From DATCJA01 sp963814955 (GTDB taxonomy: Bacteria > Acidobacteriota > Vicinamibacteria > Vicinamibacterales > UBA2999), in contig CAWFEX010000006.1 in assembly GCA_963814955.1 (NCBI GenBank), positions 62,001 through 126,000 of the forward strand: DNA of 64,000 nucleotides, given 5' to 3'. The notes under the pieces were generated by a model that did no database searches, was not told the origin of the DNA, and was given only the letters and a program-made list of their open reading frames with translations. The translations under genes and the position numbers were made by a program. Position 1 is the first letter of the stretch, and every line of letters begins with the position of its first letter. Shown here piece by piece: positions 1-11,405 of the stretch.

Positions 1-3000
1 ATCACGGTGCTCCCGTTCGCACCGGTCCATGTCAAGTCCACACGTTGAAAGCCCTGGACCTTGCGTCCGACCGCCGAGAGCGTGATGCTCTGTGGCGGCG
101 CCGAGCCCTTGGTCGTGATTGCCACATAATCCACGAACAGGCGGTCCTGCTGCACGTTGCCCCGCGTCCTGTCCGTATCCTGTACGCGCACGTAAACGGT
201 TCCGCTCACGTCTCCCGGAAACACGTATGACTGCGCGAGGTCGGTATCCGTCATTGCGGTCACGGTCAACATGGGTGTAAAGGCGACGTTGTCTCTGGAG
301 TAGGCAAAGGCAAAGTGATCCTCGGTTCCATCGTGGTGCGCGCTCAAGGTGAGCACGTACTGGGCGCCGGCCGCGACGTTGAACGTCCACGTGTGCTCGA
401 GAAGGCTGCGGCGGCTTGACAAGCCACCTGAGCCCTGTATTTCCTCGGCCAGAACCTCGTAGCTATCGTCCTCAGTCCAGGTATTTGCGAAGGTGCCGCT
501 GACAATGGTGCCCTGCGCTGTCGCGAAGTCCGCTGTCGCGACATTAACGATGTCGGTGGGCGGGGCAGGACCAACCGTCAACGTGATCGAGTCAAAGGCA
601 GGGGCCGAGTCCGAGTCAACGACCGAGGCGGTGATTGTGTGAGTGCCGATGGTCAGGCCAGCGGTCGAGAAACTCGCTCCGGAGCCGATCGAACCGTCGA
701 GGCTCGATGACCAGGTCAGGAGGGCGCTGAGATTACCGTCCTCCACATCGCTGGCACTGCCCGCGAACGAGATCGAGGTACCCGCAACGAAAGTGGACCC
801 GTCGGCCGGCGCAGTAATGGTCACCGTCGGGCTGCTGTTCGGCGGCGGACTCACCGTCAGCGTGATCGAGCTGGAGCCCGTGACCGACGCCGAGTCGGTG
901 ACGGAGGCGGTTATGGTATGGGTGCCGACGCTCAATGTAGTCAGCGTCAGGCTGGCCCCAGCCCCGAGCGATCCGTCGAGACTGGACAACCAGGAAATGT
1001 TGCCGCTGATGTCGCCATCCTCTGTGTCCGTGGCGCCCGCGCTAAAGGTGATTGACGCGCCGGCCGTGAACGTCGAGCCATCGTCCGGCGAGGTGATGGT
1101 CACGACAGGTGCAGCGTTCGGGGCCGTCCGCAGGCGAATGTTATCGAGCTGGAAGAAACCGAACCCCGTGCCTGGCTCAGGAATGTTCCAGACGAACTTG
1201 AGGCGTACGCTCTGGCCGCCGAACGCGCTCAGGTTTACCCTGCCGGGTGGGTAATCTCCGGCACCGCCGGAGGGGTTGTCCGTGTCCTCTTCGAAACCGT
1301 TGTCGAGCGCGTCGAGGATTCGCCGATGGAGGAGCGGCGTTCCGCCGCCAGCCGGCTCGATCTCCACATCGAACGTACGATTCTGGGTGGAGTTGAACCG
1401 GAAAAGCTCCCACGCGGCCCGATAGTCGAACTCGAGCGTCGTGGTACTGGGAGGCAGCGTGATGTCCTGATACAGCTCCCGGCGGTTGATAAAGTCACCG
1501 GTCGCCGGGTCGTCGCCGTTGAAATCGTGCAGCAGCGCCCACTGTCCGTGGGTGGGCTCGCTGGTGAAATAGTCGAGGATATATGGAGGCGCAGTAAAAG
1601 TCGGCGCGGGATATTCCACACCCGCGCCGTGGACGCCGATCGGCAGACTGGGATTGGATGTCGGCGTGAGCTCCTTGACCGTCCACCCCGTGAGGTCTCC
1701 GGTCTCGAAGCTGCCGTTGACGATTACGGGGTTGCGGATCCGGCAAGACGTTCGTCACGTTCGCCGCGGCGAGGCCGTTGTTGATCTCGACGCTCTCGAC
1801 GACCTGATTCTCGAAGTCAGCCAGCACACCAACGTAATAGTTGCCAGCCAGTACCGGCACATCTGCGAGTCCATTGCAGCTCACTGTCGCTCCCGGTGAC
1901 AGGTCTGGGACGGGGCAGCTGAATCCGGTCGGGATGTCGTTCGCATTGATCGTTTGATCGGTGGAGAAATACACGCCGACTTCGAAGGGCCCCGTCGCCG
2001 ACGAGCCCTGGTTCCTGACGCTCGCTGTGACGGCGATTTGGCCCTGGACGTACGCAGTGGATGCCGCCGTGATGGAATCGGCTACGACATCGATCGACGA
2101 GGTCGGATCCGGGACCCAGCAGCCCTCTATGCCGATATTCCCCAGGTCGATCGTCTCGCCGGCGGCAATGGCATTCACCACTGCGAGCTGATCGAACCTC
2201 CGGCTCTTGTTCGCGGCATCAAGAAGATTCGTGTTGATGGTCGTGTGGTTATAGCGCTGTGAGGAAAGCGCGCCCAGGCCAGCTTCGAACGTCCGGGCGT
2301 AGATCGTGTAGGACTCGCCATTCGGCAGCGGGAGGACGTTCAGCGTCACCGAGCCGTTGACCGGTTCGTCGAGAATGCCCAGGCGCAGGTGCGATCCGCT
2401 GAACGCCTCGACCCGGTTCGGCCCATCGATCAATGTTGACGTCCTGTACGCGACGGCCGACAGGCCGGTAGCGGGCTGGCAGGTTCCTCCCTTCAGAAGC
2501 GTGAATTCGATGACGCCCCGCCCACCCACCGTTTGCGCGACAGGACCGCCAAACCGGTTCCTCGCGTACGTCCGGAGAACCGAGGCCTTGTCATCCTCTT
2601 CAAGCGTCCGGAAGTTCGTGTCCCCCTGGGCGCCGAAAGGCAGCATCGTAGCGCTCATCGGATTCTTTGCGGTGAAATCTCCCAGCGTTGAATGCGAAAG
2701 GCCGATGAAGTGCCCTGCCTCGTGAGTCGCGATCGACTGGACGTCGAAGCTGAGGAAGAAGGGAGGCGTCGAGGTCGACCACAGATCCGAGCTGTCCCAC
2801 TGCATGCCGCAGTCAATCATGCTGCCCGCCGGGTAGGTCACGCCGACCGGGCCCGGGAATGGGATGGGCGGACCGCCCGAGATCGGCATCACCGTCTTGC
2901 CAGCTCCGTCCGCAATCGTCGTGGTCTCTTGCGTGAGTACCCAGCAAGGCGTAGACACCAGAATGCCGCCGGCGCCGCCAGCCGCCCACCCGATCATGTT

Positions 3001-3369
3001 GATCCCGTCGAGCGCGACAGGATCTGTCGCCGCCGTTTGACCCCCGAAGTTCACGATCGGGACAAGTGGCGGTCCGGCGACGCCGGTGTCAACCGCATCC
3101 CACGTATTGAAGGCCGTTTCGAGGCGCGCTTCAAAGTCCGTCTGACTCAGGCCCGAAGGCTTTCCGGTCGGATTGTGGTACCAAAGGATGGCGCCAGGAA
3201 AACCTGGTGTGCCGTCGAACAGCCTCGAATCCCAGAAGGTGTCGCGAATTGCGCCCGCGATCAGGAAGTCGAGATTGTCGCTCGCCCGCGTCGTTCCGGT
3301 GAACCAGACGCCGCCGGCAATCAGCATGGCACTGATCGACAGAAGCCGGCGCGCGGCCAAGCGCTTCAT
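1..3369 (-). CDS. Secreted matrixin-like zinc metalloprotease with CARDB and Ig-like repeats (3' end outside window, one frameshift)
   Basis: The protein begins with a signal peptide and has a metzincin active site HExxHxxGxxH with H216, E217, H220, G223 and H226, as in M10/matrixin proteases, so it probably cleaves proteins outside the cell. A CARDB-like adhesion domain covers about residues 440-540. Near 1740 the frame breaks. The adjacent frame continues with a module starting around NGSFETGDLTGW, then two Ig/PKD-type repeats and a C-terminal beta-rich region that runs off position 1. The extracellular modules suggest substrate or surface attachment. The break falls between two recognisable domains, so a base-calling indel is as likely as a real disruption. 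It sits 13 bp downstream of a small secreted protein gene read in the same direction, probably as one operon. Confidence 0.8.
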
Positions 3370-3382
3370 GCGTTTCGGCGCT

Positions 3383-3926
3383 TCATGGCTTTTTACTCAA
3401 CGCACGAACCTCCTCGAGGAATGCCGCGAGATTCTCTGGCTTCCCGCGGGGTGAGACGGTTGGCACTGAGTTGCCCTGAGGTTGGCGGATCGGGACAATC
3501 CCGTCGAAGGTTCCGACAGGTGTAAACACGCCGCCCGCGTTGAGCGGCTGCCCAAAGAAGACGAGCTCATCGCCAATGGACAGGTCCGGCGATCCCGGCA
3601 CTGTCAACTGGACGTTCCCGAGAGCTCCACCGACCACGGCTGCGATCACGCTGCCGCGGACGGGCCCTTTGAGCGTCTGCTGCACCAGGAGCTCGTAATG
3701 CGTGTAGATCACGCGCCCGATCCACCTCGGCTCCTTGCGTCACCACGGAGCCGTGAACGATGAGGCCGGCACGCTGAACGAGTTGCTCTAGGTCGACCGG
3801 ACCGCCCTCAATCAGCCGGCCTCTTCCACCACCGAGGTCCTGGGCAAGGGCCGGGACGCTCGAGATCGTCAGGCTCACGTAGACCAGACTGGCCAGTACG
3901 AAGGCGGGCAGTCGCATTGACGTCAC
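3383..3926 (-). CDS. Small secreted protein paired with the metalloprotease (one frameshift)
   Basis: The N-terminus (MTSMRLPAFVLASLVYVSL) is a clear signal peptide ending near ALAQ. The mature part contains the segment GLIVHGSVV followed, after a frame break near 3715, by VIYTHYELLVQQTLKGPV and a PGSPDLSIGDELVFF segment. Rejoined, this gives about 180 residues. I know this pattern (a VHG..V strand, a Y.V.V..LKG strand, then a PGG-like turn) from uncharacterised secreted acidobacterial proteins that sit beside matrixin proteases, and no biochemical role is known to me. The short spacing to the protease gene supports cotranscription. It could be a chaperone, an inhibitor or a binding partner, and the sequence does not decide between these. 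Confidence 0.6.
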
Positions 3927-4138
3927 TTGGATAGGGGGGCGTTATTCACGCTTCTGCAAGCTTCGACCCACAACTCAACCGTTACAAACGGGCCAGGAAA
4001 TGGCGGTGGCGGTCGCGAAGAGAACCAAAGTCGGGCGGGGGGAAGGATTTCGGCTGCCTGGTGCTGCCAGAAGGTGGGAAAGGAGATCGGAACGTGGTGT
4101 GGGTTTCCGTTCTGAGCGCCGAAGAACCTGGGATGGTC

Positions 4139-4585
4139 TCACCATTTCCGCGGGTTCACCCACGCCAGCGGACCCGGCCCGTGCCGCGCCGCGCGATCGC
4201 CGGGATTGGCAAACTGACACCGATCGAGTGACAGGCAGCCGCAGCCGATACACTCGGTGAGTCCAGCCTCCATCCGCTCGAGCTCGGCGATGCGTTCGCG
4301 GATCCGTTTCGTCCAGCTCGCCGACAACCTGGCCCAGTCCGCGCGGTCCGGCACCCGGTTGTAGGGAAGCCTGCCCAGCTCGGCCCTGATCTCCTCGAGC
4401 GACAAGCCGATCTTCTGCGCAAACACCACGAACGCGATGCGTCGAATCACCGCTCGCGAATACCGTCTGTGGCCCGCGTCGGTGCGGGCCGAGTGAATAA
4501 GGCCCTGGTCTTCATAAAACCGCAGTGCGGAGGTTGCGACGCCGCTGCGCGCGGCCACCTCGCCAATGGTCAGGACTCCGTCCAT
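4139..4585 (-). CDS. soxR: Redox-sensing MerR-family regulator SoxR
   Basis: The 148-residue protein starts with a MerR-type helix-turn-helix (LTIGEVAARSGVATSALRFYE) and ends with the SoxR [2Fe-2S] ligand set C-x2-C-x-C-x5-C at C112, C115, C117 and C123, followed by NPGD as in the Escherichia coli protein. SoxR senses redox-active compounds or superoxide through oxidation of this cluster and then activates promoters by untwisting DNA. The ATG at 4585 is chosen over an in-frame GTG at 4627 because the latter lies inside the operator palindrome and would add residues not seen in the family. The divergent gene is an SDR oxidoreductase, the likely target. This is typical of non-enteric bacteria, where SoxR controls oxidoreductases directly and not through SoxS. 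Confidence 0.92.
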   Translation of the reverse strand: MDGVLTIGEVAARSGVATSALRFYEDQGLIHSARTDAGHRRYSRAVIRRIAFVVFAQKIGLSLEEIRAELGRLPYNRVPDRADWARLSASWTKRIRERIAELERMEAGLTECIGCGCLSLDRCQFANPGDRAARHGPGPLAWVNPRKW

Positions 4586-4615
4586 GACCGCCAGTGTCGC
4601 AACATTTTCTCTTGA

Positions 4616-4633
4616 CTTCAAGTGCACTTGAAG
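4616..4633. promoter_or_regulatory. SoxR box
   Basis: The 18-bp sequence CTTCAAGTGCACTTGAAG is a perfect inverted repeat and matches the classical SoxR operator CCTCAAGTTAACTTGAGG at 14 of 18 positions, including both CAAGT/ACTTG half-sites. It lies between soxR and the divergent SDR gene, 31 bp before the SDR start. A TTGACT element at 4612-4617 overlaps its left edge and could be a -35 hexamer. I could not identify a convincing -10 at the 19-20 bp spacing expected of MerR-type promoters. Confidence 0.85.
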
Positions 4634-4664
4634 ATCGAAGCTGAATGACTATGAGGTGACATGC

Positions 4665-5393
4665 ATGACTGCATCGAATCGAGTAGCGATCATCACGGGC
4701 GCGAGCCGGGGCCTTGGCGCGGTGATCGCCCGGGTGCTGGCGGAACGGACATACGACCTGGTCATCGGCGCGCGACATCCAGAGCCGCTGCAGGAGGTCG
4801 CCGACGCGCTCGCGCGGCACGGCGCGCGCGTGGTGCCGGTGGCTGGGGACATCACGGACCCGACGGTAAGGGGCAGATTCATCGACGCGGCGCGCGAGCT
4901 GGGAGGGCTGAACGTGCTCGTCAACAACGCGTCGGAGCTGGGTGGCATCGGGCCGCTTGTCGACTTCGACGTGGCACGTTTCGGACATGTGTTTTCCGTC
5001 AACGCCGGCGCGCCTGTCGCGCTGATTCAGCTGGCGGTTCCGCTGCTTGCCGAACGCCGCGGTCTCATCGTGAACATCACCAGCGACGCGGCACGGGGCG
5101 CATATGTCGGATGGGGACCCTACGGCGCCAGCAAGGCGGCCCTCGAGCTCCTGACTCGCACGCTGGCGTCCGAGGTGCGCGATCGCGGCGTCTCGGCGGT
5201 CATCGTCGACCCCGGCGATATGCGGACGGGCATGCATCAGGAAGCGTTTCCGCACGAAGACATCTCCGATCGTCCGCTGCCGGAGGTGACGAGGCCGTTC
5301 TGGCACTGGCTGTTCGACCAGACGCCGTCCGACGTCAGCGGAGAGCGTTTCGAGGCGCAGGCGGAGGATGCGCGATGGCTGCAGCCAGCGTGA
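4665..5393 (+). CDS. SDR-family NAD(P)-dependent oxidoreductase
   Basis: A classical short-chain dehydrogenase/reductase of 242 residues. The Rossmann glycine motif TGASRGLG is at the N-terminus, NNAS follows the fourth strand, the catalytic Ser is in NITSDA and the Tyr/Lys pair is in YGASK. It should reduce or oxidise a small carbonyl or alcohol substrate using NAD(P)H, and the substrate cannot be read from sequence. ATG 4665 is preferred over GTG 4656 because TGAGGTG at 4652-4658 is well placed as its ribosome binding site. The SoxR box immediately upstream suggests induction by redox-cycling compounds, for example quinone or carbonyl detoxification. The next gene overlaps its 3' end by 19 bp. 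Confidence 0.85.
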   Translation: MTASNRVAIITGASRGLGAVIARVLAERTYDLVIGARHPEPLQEVADALARHGARVVPVAGDITDPTVRGRFIDAARELGGLNVLVNNASELGGIGPLVDFDVARFGHVFSVNAGAPVALIQLAVPLLAERRGLIVNITSDAARGAYVGWGPYGASKAALELLTRTLASEVRDRGVSAVIVDPGDMRTGMHQEAFPHEDISDRPLPEVTRPFWHWLFDQTPSDVSGERFEAQAEDARWLQPA

Positions 5394-6482
5394 TCACCGA
5401 TTTCGAGCTGCCAGCCGATCTCGAAGCACATGAGCCGCCGGAAGCGCGCGGTCTCAGGCGCGACGAGGTCCGGCTGCTCGTATCGGATCTCCAGCGTGAT
5501 TCGATAAAGCACGCGCGCTTCGCCGATCTGCCTCGCTGGCTCTCGGCCGGCGATCTGCTCGTCGTGAACACGAGCGCAACGGTGAACGCAGCGCTTTCTG
5601 CAACGCAGTGACGGCCGTGACTTCGAGCTGCATCTTTCAACGCGGCTGCCTGGCGGTCTGTGGAGCGTCGAGCTGCGACAACTCGGTGAGAAGGATCAGC
5701 AAGGAGGCTCGCTGCCGTACACCGGCGCACTCGCGGGCACGGTGTTTCTTCTCCCTGCAGGCGGACAGGCGACGCTGCTCGCACCGTATCCGTTTGTGGA
5801 TTCGCTGGCATCGAGTTCGCGCCTCTGGACCGCGGCGGTGGAATTTCCAGGCGGTGTGGACAGCTATCTCGTGCAGCACGGCCGCCCGATTCGATACGGT
5901 TATGTAGAGCGATCGTGGCCGATTGAGATGTATCAAACGGTGTTTGCGAACGAGCCCGGCAGCGCGGAGATGCCCTCAGCCGGCCGTCCGTTCACGCCGG
6001 AGCTTGTCACCACGCTTGTGTCCCGTGGTGTCGAGATCGCGCCCCTGGTCCTGCACACGGGCGTGGCGAGTCTGGAGAGCCACGAACCACCGTACGAGGA
6101 GTACTACCGTGTGCCGCGACGCACCGCCGAGCGCGTCAACGCCGCACGGCGTGGTGGCGGGCGCGTGATCGCGGTCGGAACGACGGCTGTTCGAGCGCTG
6201 GAGACCGTGACAGACGACACGGGAACGACTTCTCCCGGCGAGGGATGGACGAAGCTGGTGATCACGCCGGATCGGCCGCTGCGATCTGTGACCGGCTTGA
6301 TTACCGGCCTGCATGAGCCGCGCGCCACACACTTGATGCTGCTCGAACGGGTTGTTGCAGCGGGCGTCGGCACCGGAGTGCGCGGCCCATGTCACCTGGC
6401 TCGCGCGTATGCCGATGCCAGGCGCCTCGGGTACCTCTGGCACGAATTCGGCGACTCGCACCTGATCATCGCCGGCCGGTAA
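5375..6482 (+). CDS. QueA-like S-adenosylmethionine:tRNA ribosyltransferase-isomerase family protein (one frameshift)
   Basis: The N-terminal part (FELPADLEAHEPPEARG, then LLVSDLQRDSIKHARF and GDLLVVNTSATVNAAL) and the C-terminal part (MYQTVFANEPGSAEMPSAG, RVIAVGTTAVRALE, THLMLLERV) follow the QueA fold order. The frame breaks near 5608, and the rejoined protein is about 368 residues. Canonical QueA transfers the ribosyl moiety of SAM to make epoxyqueuosine in tRNA. Here the usual AAPTAGLHFT signature is degenerate (AEMPSAGRPFT) and the protein resembles the shorter actinobacterial-type paralogue, so the substrate may differ. No other queuosine gene is nearby. It overlaps the SDR gene, which suggests coupled translation and possibly SoxR control. 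Confidence 0.75.
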
Positions 6483-6535
6483 TTGCGGCGGCGACGGAGG
6501 TTCCTGCCCGGCGCCGGGCCGCAAGGAGCCAGGAG

Positions 6536-7861
6536 TCAACTGGCCGTTTCGCCGAGCTCCCGCGCGCCGGCCGGGCTCTCGCCAACGGCTCGCTCCTTGT
6601 CGGTTTCCGCGAGCTGCGCATCACCCGTCCGCCGGTAGCGGCGCAATGCGGGCACACCCGCCGCCACCGCTGCGGCCGCGACGAGCGTGCCGAGGCCCCC
6701 TGTGACTACTGAGAAGGGCGCGCCGCGCCAGTTCGCGACGAGCCCGGCTTCGAGCTCGCCGAGCTGGGGTCCGCCCATGAAGAAGATCATGTTGACGCTC
6801 GTTACCCGGCCGCGCAGGCGGTTGGGCGTCATCAGCTGCCGGATGATGCTGCGCAGCACGGTGCTCACGGCGTCGGCCGCGCCTGCCACGGCAAGGCAGA
6901 AGAACGTCAACCAGAACATTTTCGAGAGGCCGAACGCGAGCGTCGCCAGTCCGTAAGCGGCAATCGCCCAGAGCAGCACGATTCCCCGCCGCTCGATACG
7001 ATCGACCAGGCGGATCATGATTGCTCCCGCCAGCAGCGATCCGATCGACGGTGCCGCATACAGCCACCCGTAGCCACTGGCGCCGACGTGCAGGACGTCC
7101 TGCGCGAAGATCGGCAGCAGCGCCGTGGCCGATGCGAAGAACGTGGCCGCGAAGTCGAGCAGCATCGTCGCGCGAATGATTGGCGACGAGAACACGAAAC
7201 GCAGCCCTTCGCGGGCGGCGCCGAACGAGGCCGCCGCGCGCTCGTTCGTGGCGATCACCGGCACGTCGCGCATACGGAGCAGCGCGACGAGGACGAACAG
7301 AAACGACACCGCGTTGAACAGATACGCCCACCCGACGCCGAGCGCCGCGATGAGCAGACCGCCAATCGACGGACCGACCACCGACGCAGACTGAAACATG
7401 ATCTGGTTGAGGCTGAGCGCGTTGGCCAGATGCTCGCGGGGGACGAGGTTGGGGATTAGCGCCTGGCGCGCAGGTCCATCGAAGGCGCTGGCAGCGGCGC
7501 CCAACCCGGCCAGAACATAAACGGGCCACACCACCGACAGGCCACTGAATGTCAGAGCCGCCAGCGTCACTGCCACCAGCGCTGCCGACACTTGCGTCAC
7601 CATCATCAGCCGCCGCCGGTCGAGCGCGTCCGCGGCCACACCGCTCAACAACGAGAACACGACGATCGGCCCCACCCGGACGAGACCGACGATGCCGAGT
7701 GCGAGGCCGCGCCGCGCCGGCGGCACGAGCAGCGATACGTGCCACAGGATCGCCGCCTGCTGCATCATCGAACCCGAGAACGAAATGAGCTGCCCGAGCC
7801 AGAGGAGGCGGAAGTTACGGTGCTGAAGCGCGGGGAACATGTTGGGAAACCATGCGGGCAC
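6536..7861 (-). CDS. MFS transporter (MFS_3/EntS-like)
   Basis: The 441-residue protein has about twelve hydrophobic segments, an ALQHRNFRLLW start typical of the MFS_3 drug or siderophore exporter group and the loop 2-3 motif with DALDRRRLMM. It is probably an inner-membrane proton-driven exporter. The substrate is unknown. The GTG start at 7861 is used, but an ATG at 7840 is possible because neither has a strong ribosome binding site. It converges with the QueA-like gene, leaving 53 bp between the stops, and diverges from the TonB receptor gene at 8007. The C-terminal 40 residues are hydrophilic and charged. Confidence 0.85.
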   Translation of the reverse strand: MPAWFPNMFPALQHRNFRLLWLGQLISFSGSMMQQAAILWHVSLLVPPARRGLALGIVGLVRVGPIVVFSLLSGVAADALDRRRLMMVTQVSAALVAVTLAALTFSGLSVVWPVYVLAGLGAAASAFDGPARQALIPNLVPREHLANALSLNQIMFQSASVVGPSIGGLLIAALGVGWAYLFNAVSFLFVLVALLRMRDVPVIATNERAAASFGAAREGLRFVFSSPIIRATMLLDFAATFFASATALLPIFAQDVLHVGASGYGWLYAAPSIGSLLAGAIMIRLVDRIERRGIVLLWAIAAYGLATLAFGLSKMFWLTFFCLAVAGAADAVSTVLRSIIRQLMTPNRLRGRVTSVNMIFFMGGPQLGELEAGLVANWRGAPFSVVTGGLGTLVAAAAVAAGVPALRRYRRTGDAQLAETDKERAVGESPAGARELGETAS

Positions 7862-8006
7862 CTGGACCGACTGTCACTCTACACTGCTGGCGCGGGGCGA
7901 AGTCAGTTGGTATTCGCGGCCTTTACTCCACTCGGGACGCTGCCTCCCTTCCTGGGGTATAACTGGGCCCGTTTCGAAGCGGCGCTTCGTTTTCTGCGGA
8001 GGCCCC

Positions 8007-11000
8007 ATGACTCAGCTCGTCCGTTTCACGGCCCCCGGCTTTCTGTACTTTTTGTTCCTCTTCGGCGTTCCAGCCGTAGCCGCGGCTCAACTCGTAGGTG
8101 GAGCCATTCAAGGGACAGTCAGGGACTCGCAAGGCGCCGTATTGCCCGGCGTGTCCATTGGCGTTCGCAACGTTGGTACGGGAGCGACCTACGAGCAGAC
8201 AACGGATCAAGGCGGCCATTACCAAGTACTCGCCCTGCCTCCTGGAGAATACGAGGTCACCGTATCGATCACAGGGTTCCGAGCCATCGCGCATCGCGGG
8301 ATTCGTTTGGCCGTCGGGCAGACGGCGGTCATCGAGAGCACCCTCGAGCTCGGACCAGTGTCGGAGCAGATTGAGGTGCGCGGTGATGCGGCGTCGGTGA
8401 ATCTTGTCACCGGTGCCGTCAGCGGTCTCGTCGGCGAACGAGAAATTCGCGACCTTCCGCTGAACGGGCGGTCCTTTCAACAGCTCGCGCTCTTGCAACC
8501 GGGCGTGCAGGCCGCACTCGCCGCCGGCAACGATGTCGTGGGAGGCCGCACCCCGAAGATTTCTATCAACGGTGCGCGACCGGAGATGAACAGTTTCCTG
8601 CTCGACGGCACCGACATCAACAACGTCTACAACAAAACTCCCGGCTCGGCGGCAGGCGTTCTCCTCGGTGTCGAAGCGGTGCTCGAGTTTCAGGTGCTAA
8701 CCAACGCGTACTCGGCCGAGTTTGGTCGCTCTGCTGGCGGGGTGTTCAACGCGGTGACGCGCTCTGGCGCCAATCGTTATACCGGCTCGCTTTTCGAGTT
8801 CCACCGCAACTCGTCCCTCGACGCGCGAAACTTCTTCGATCCGCCTTCACTGCCAAAGCCGGAGTTCACACGCCACCAGTTCGGCGGTGTCTTTGGCGGA
8901 CCGCTGCAGCGCGACCGTACGTTCTTTTTCGGTGCCTACGAAGGTTTGATCGAGCGTCTCGGCGTCACCGGTGTGACGGCCGTTCCCGACGACGATGCGC
9001 GTCGGGGCATCATCGCAGGGCGTCAGATCGCACTCCATCCTGCAGTGCCCCGGTACCTGGACGTTCTGTTTCCCAGGGCCAACGGCCGTTCGCTTGGCAA
9101 CGGCGGCGCTGAATACCTTTTCTCACAGACGCAACCGACTGACGAACACTTTTATCAGCTGCGCATCGACCACCGCCCGTCGGCCGCCAATAGCGTGTTC
9201 GTGCGAGCCACGCACGACCGCGCCGACGTGATTCGAATTCCTCCGAACAAACCGCCGGTTGCGACCGTGGACGAAGCGACACGAAATACGTACGTGACCG
9301 GGGAGTACCAACATACGTTCTCGCAGAACACCCTGAATCAACTGCGCCTCGGCCTGAACCGATCGGTATCGCTGGCCGACAACCGCCGCACGATTGATAT
9401 TGCGCCCGATTTGGCGTGGCTCCCGGGCGAGAAGTTCGGCTATCTGACGATCCAGGGGCTGGTCACGGAAATGGCTGGCGACTTCAGGTTGCCCCGCAAC
9501 GATCGCTTGAACAACTGGCAGATCGGCAACATCGTGATCTCGACGCGTGGCCGGCATCTGCTCCGGCTCGGCGGGCAGCTGCAATACCTGCAGTTCAACC
9601 AGGACACCACCAGCCAGGCGGGCGGCATCGTGACCTTCAACAATCTGGAATTGTTCCTGACCGGCCGGCCGTCGAACGTCGACTTCGCGGTGCCCGGAAA
9701 AATCGATCCGATCAGGCGATATCGCCAATGGGTCGCGGCGGGCTTTCTGCAGGACGATGTGCGCGTGACGGACCGGCTTTCACTCAACCTCGGGCTGCGC
9801 TACGAAGCGGTGACGGTGCCAACCGAAGTCGACGGCAAGATTTCAAATCTTCGAAACGTGACCGATACCGAGCTCACGATCGGCGACCCATGGCACGACA
9901 ATCCATCGCTCAAGAACTTCGCACCCAGAGTCGGGCTCGCATGGGATCCGCTGGGCACCGGCAGGACGTCGGTCCGTGGCGGGTTTGGCATCTTTCACGA
10001 TCAGATCCTGCCCAAGTACTACTTTTTCTCGGGCAGCCTCAATCCACCGTTTACAACACGCACGTCGATCGTCAACCCGCCGTTCCCGAATGTGATTGCG
10101 AACTTCGATGCGAACGCGTACATCCCTGCCCAACTGCAGACGGTGAACTACGACCTGCGGACGCCTTACATCATGCAGTTCAACGCGACTATCCAGCGCG
10201 CACTTACCGACAGCCTCGACGTGACCGCGAGCTATGTCGGCTCACGCGGTCGCAACCTGATTCGCCTGGGCGACGCCAACCTCGCGCCCGAAATGATCGT
10301 GAACGGCGTCAAGACCTACAACCCGGGGGCCGGACGACGGAATCCGAATTTCACGGGCGTGTGGCAGCGCATGACGGATGCGAAGTCGTTTTACGACTCG
10401 CTGCAGCTTTCGCTCAATCGCCGGTATCGGACGGCTGGCGCGCGCAAGTGTCGTACACGTTGTCGGAGTCCGTTGACGACGCCAGCGGCATCAACTCGCA
10501 GGACTTCAGCAACAACGTGCAGTACGTGTCCGACTGGTATGACCTTGAGCACGATCGCGGGCTGTCGGCGTTTCACGCGCGACACAACTTCACAGCGAAC
10601 GCCAGTTGGGACATTCCGGCATCCGCAAATCTCGGCCGCGTGACGGGCGCGTTGCTGGGCGGCTGGCAACTCAATGGCATAGCCACGTTGAGGACCGGTC
10701 ACCCGTTCACCGTCGAGCTCGGCTTCAATCGATCGGGCAACCTCAACACGACCGGTTTCTCCCGGCACGAGCGGCCCGACCTCAAGCCGGGCTGTTCGCC
10801 CAACCCGGTGCTTGGAGGATGGGAACGGTACTGGGATGTGAACTGCTTCCAGCTGCCGGCGGTCAACACGCGCGGCAATCTCGGTCGCAACACGCTCATC
10901 GGCCCGGGGCTGGTCTCGATCGATGCCTCGCTGGTGAAACGGTTCTCCGTTGGCGGGCCACGGACGCTCGAGGTGAAGATCGAGGCGTTTAATTTGCCGA

Positions 11001-11152
11001 ACAGACCCAACTTCGCGATCCCATCGGGGCGCATTGCCTTTACGGGTGTCGCGGTCGACGGCTCGCCCGTGATTGCGCCGACGTGGGGCCGCATCACGTC
11101 GACGGTGACAACGTCACGTCAGATTCAGGTTGGCGCCAAGCTGACGTTTTAG
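8007..11152 (+). CDS. TonB-dependent receptor with carboxypeptidase-regulatory-like domain (one frameshift)
   Basis: A signal peptide is followed by a carboxypeptidase-regulatory-like domain (GAIQGTVRDSQGAVLPGVSI), a plug domain (LPLNGRSFQQLALLQPGV, then INGARPEMNSFLLDGTDIN) and a long outer-membrane beta-barrel of the Oar/CarboxypepD_reg type. These acidobacterial receptors are outer-membrane importers or adhesins energised by TonB, and the ligand is unknown. The ATG at 8007 follows GCGGAGG. Near 10430 the frame changes by one base between SLNRRY and AQVSYTLSESVDD, both conserved barrel strands. The protein ends in GAKLTF with the terminal aromatic residue expected of an outer-membrane barrel. 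Rejoined length is about 1048 residues. Confidence 0.88.
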
Positions 11153-11166
11153 ACAGCGGTCATAAC

Positions 11167-11264
11167 CGTAGTGTCCGGCTTTAGCCGGACCTGAAGTCCG
11201 CCTGCCCCTCGACTTACGCTCAGGGCACCCCGAGCATCGTCGAGGGGTGAAGGCGGACACTACG
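11167..11264. repeat. Nested inverted-repeat intergenic element (REP-like)
   Basis: Outer arms of 11 bp, CGTAGTGTCCG (11167-11177) and CGGACACTACG (11254-11264), are exact complements. Inside them lie GTCCGGCT-TT-AGCCGGAC (11173-11190) and the pair CCCCTCGAC (11205-11213) / GTCGAGGGG (11239-11247). The element sits after the stop of the first TonB receptor gene and could end its transcript. Hairpins of this style recur between genes in acidobacterial genomes as I know them. Confidence 0.7.
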
Positions 11265-11405
11265 TCGGTTACGAAACCGCTTGTAGCAGCGTGTTGGCTG
11301 AAAGAAGCCTGCAGCCGCCACGCCGACGGCAACCACTGCCGTGGTCGAAAATCACGGGCACAATTCGCGACAGAAGGAGCCATAATCCGCCACATCGAGG
11401 CAGCC

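Noticed and set aside
643..1254. Plus-strand open frame with repeated VEPS/DPS-like segments
   Set aside because: The apparent repeats mirror the Ig-like repeats of the metalloprotease read on the opposite strand.
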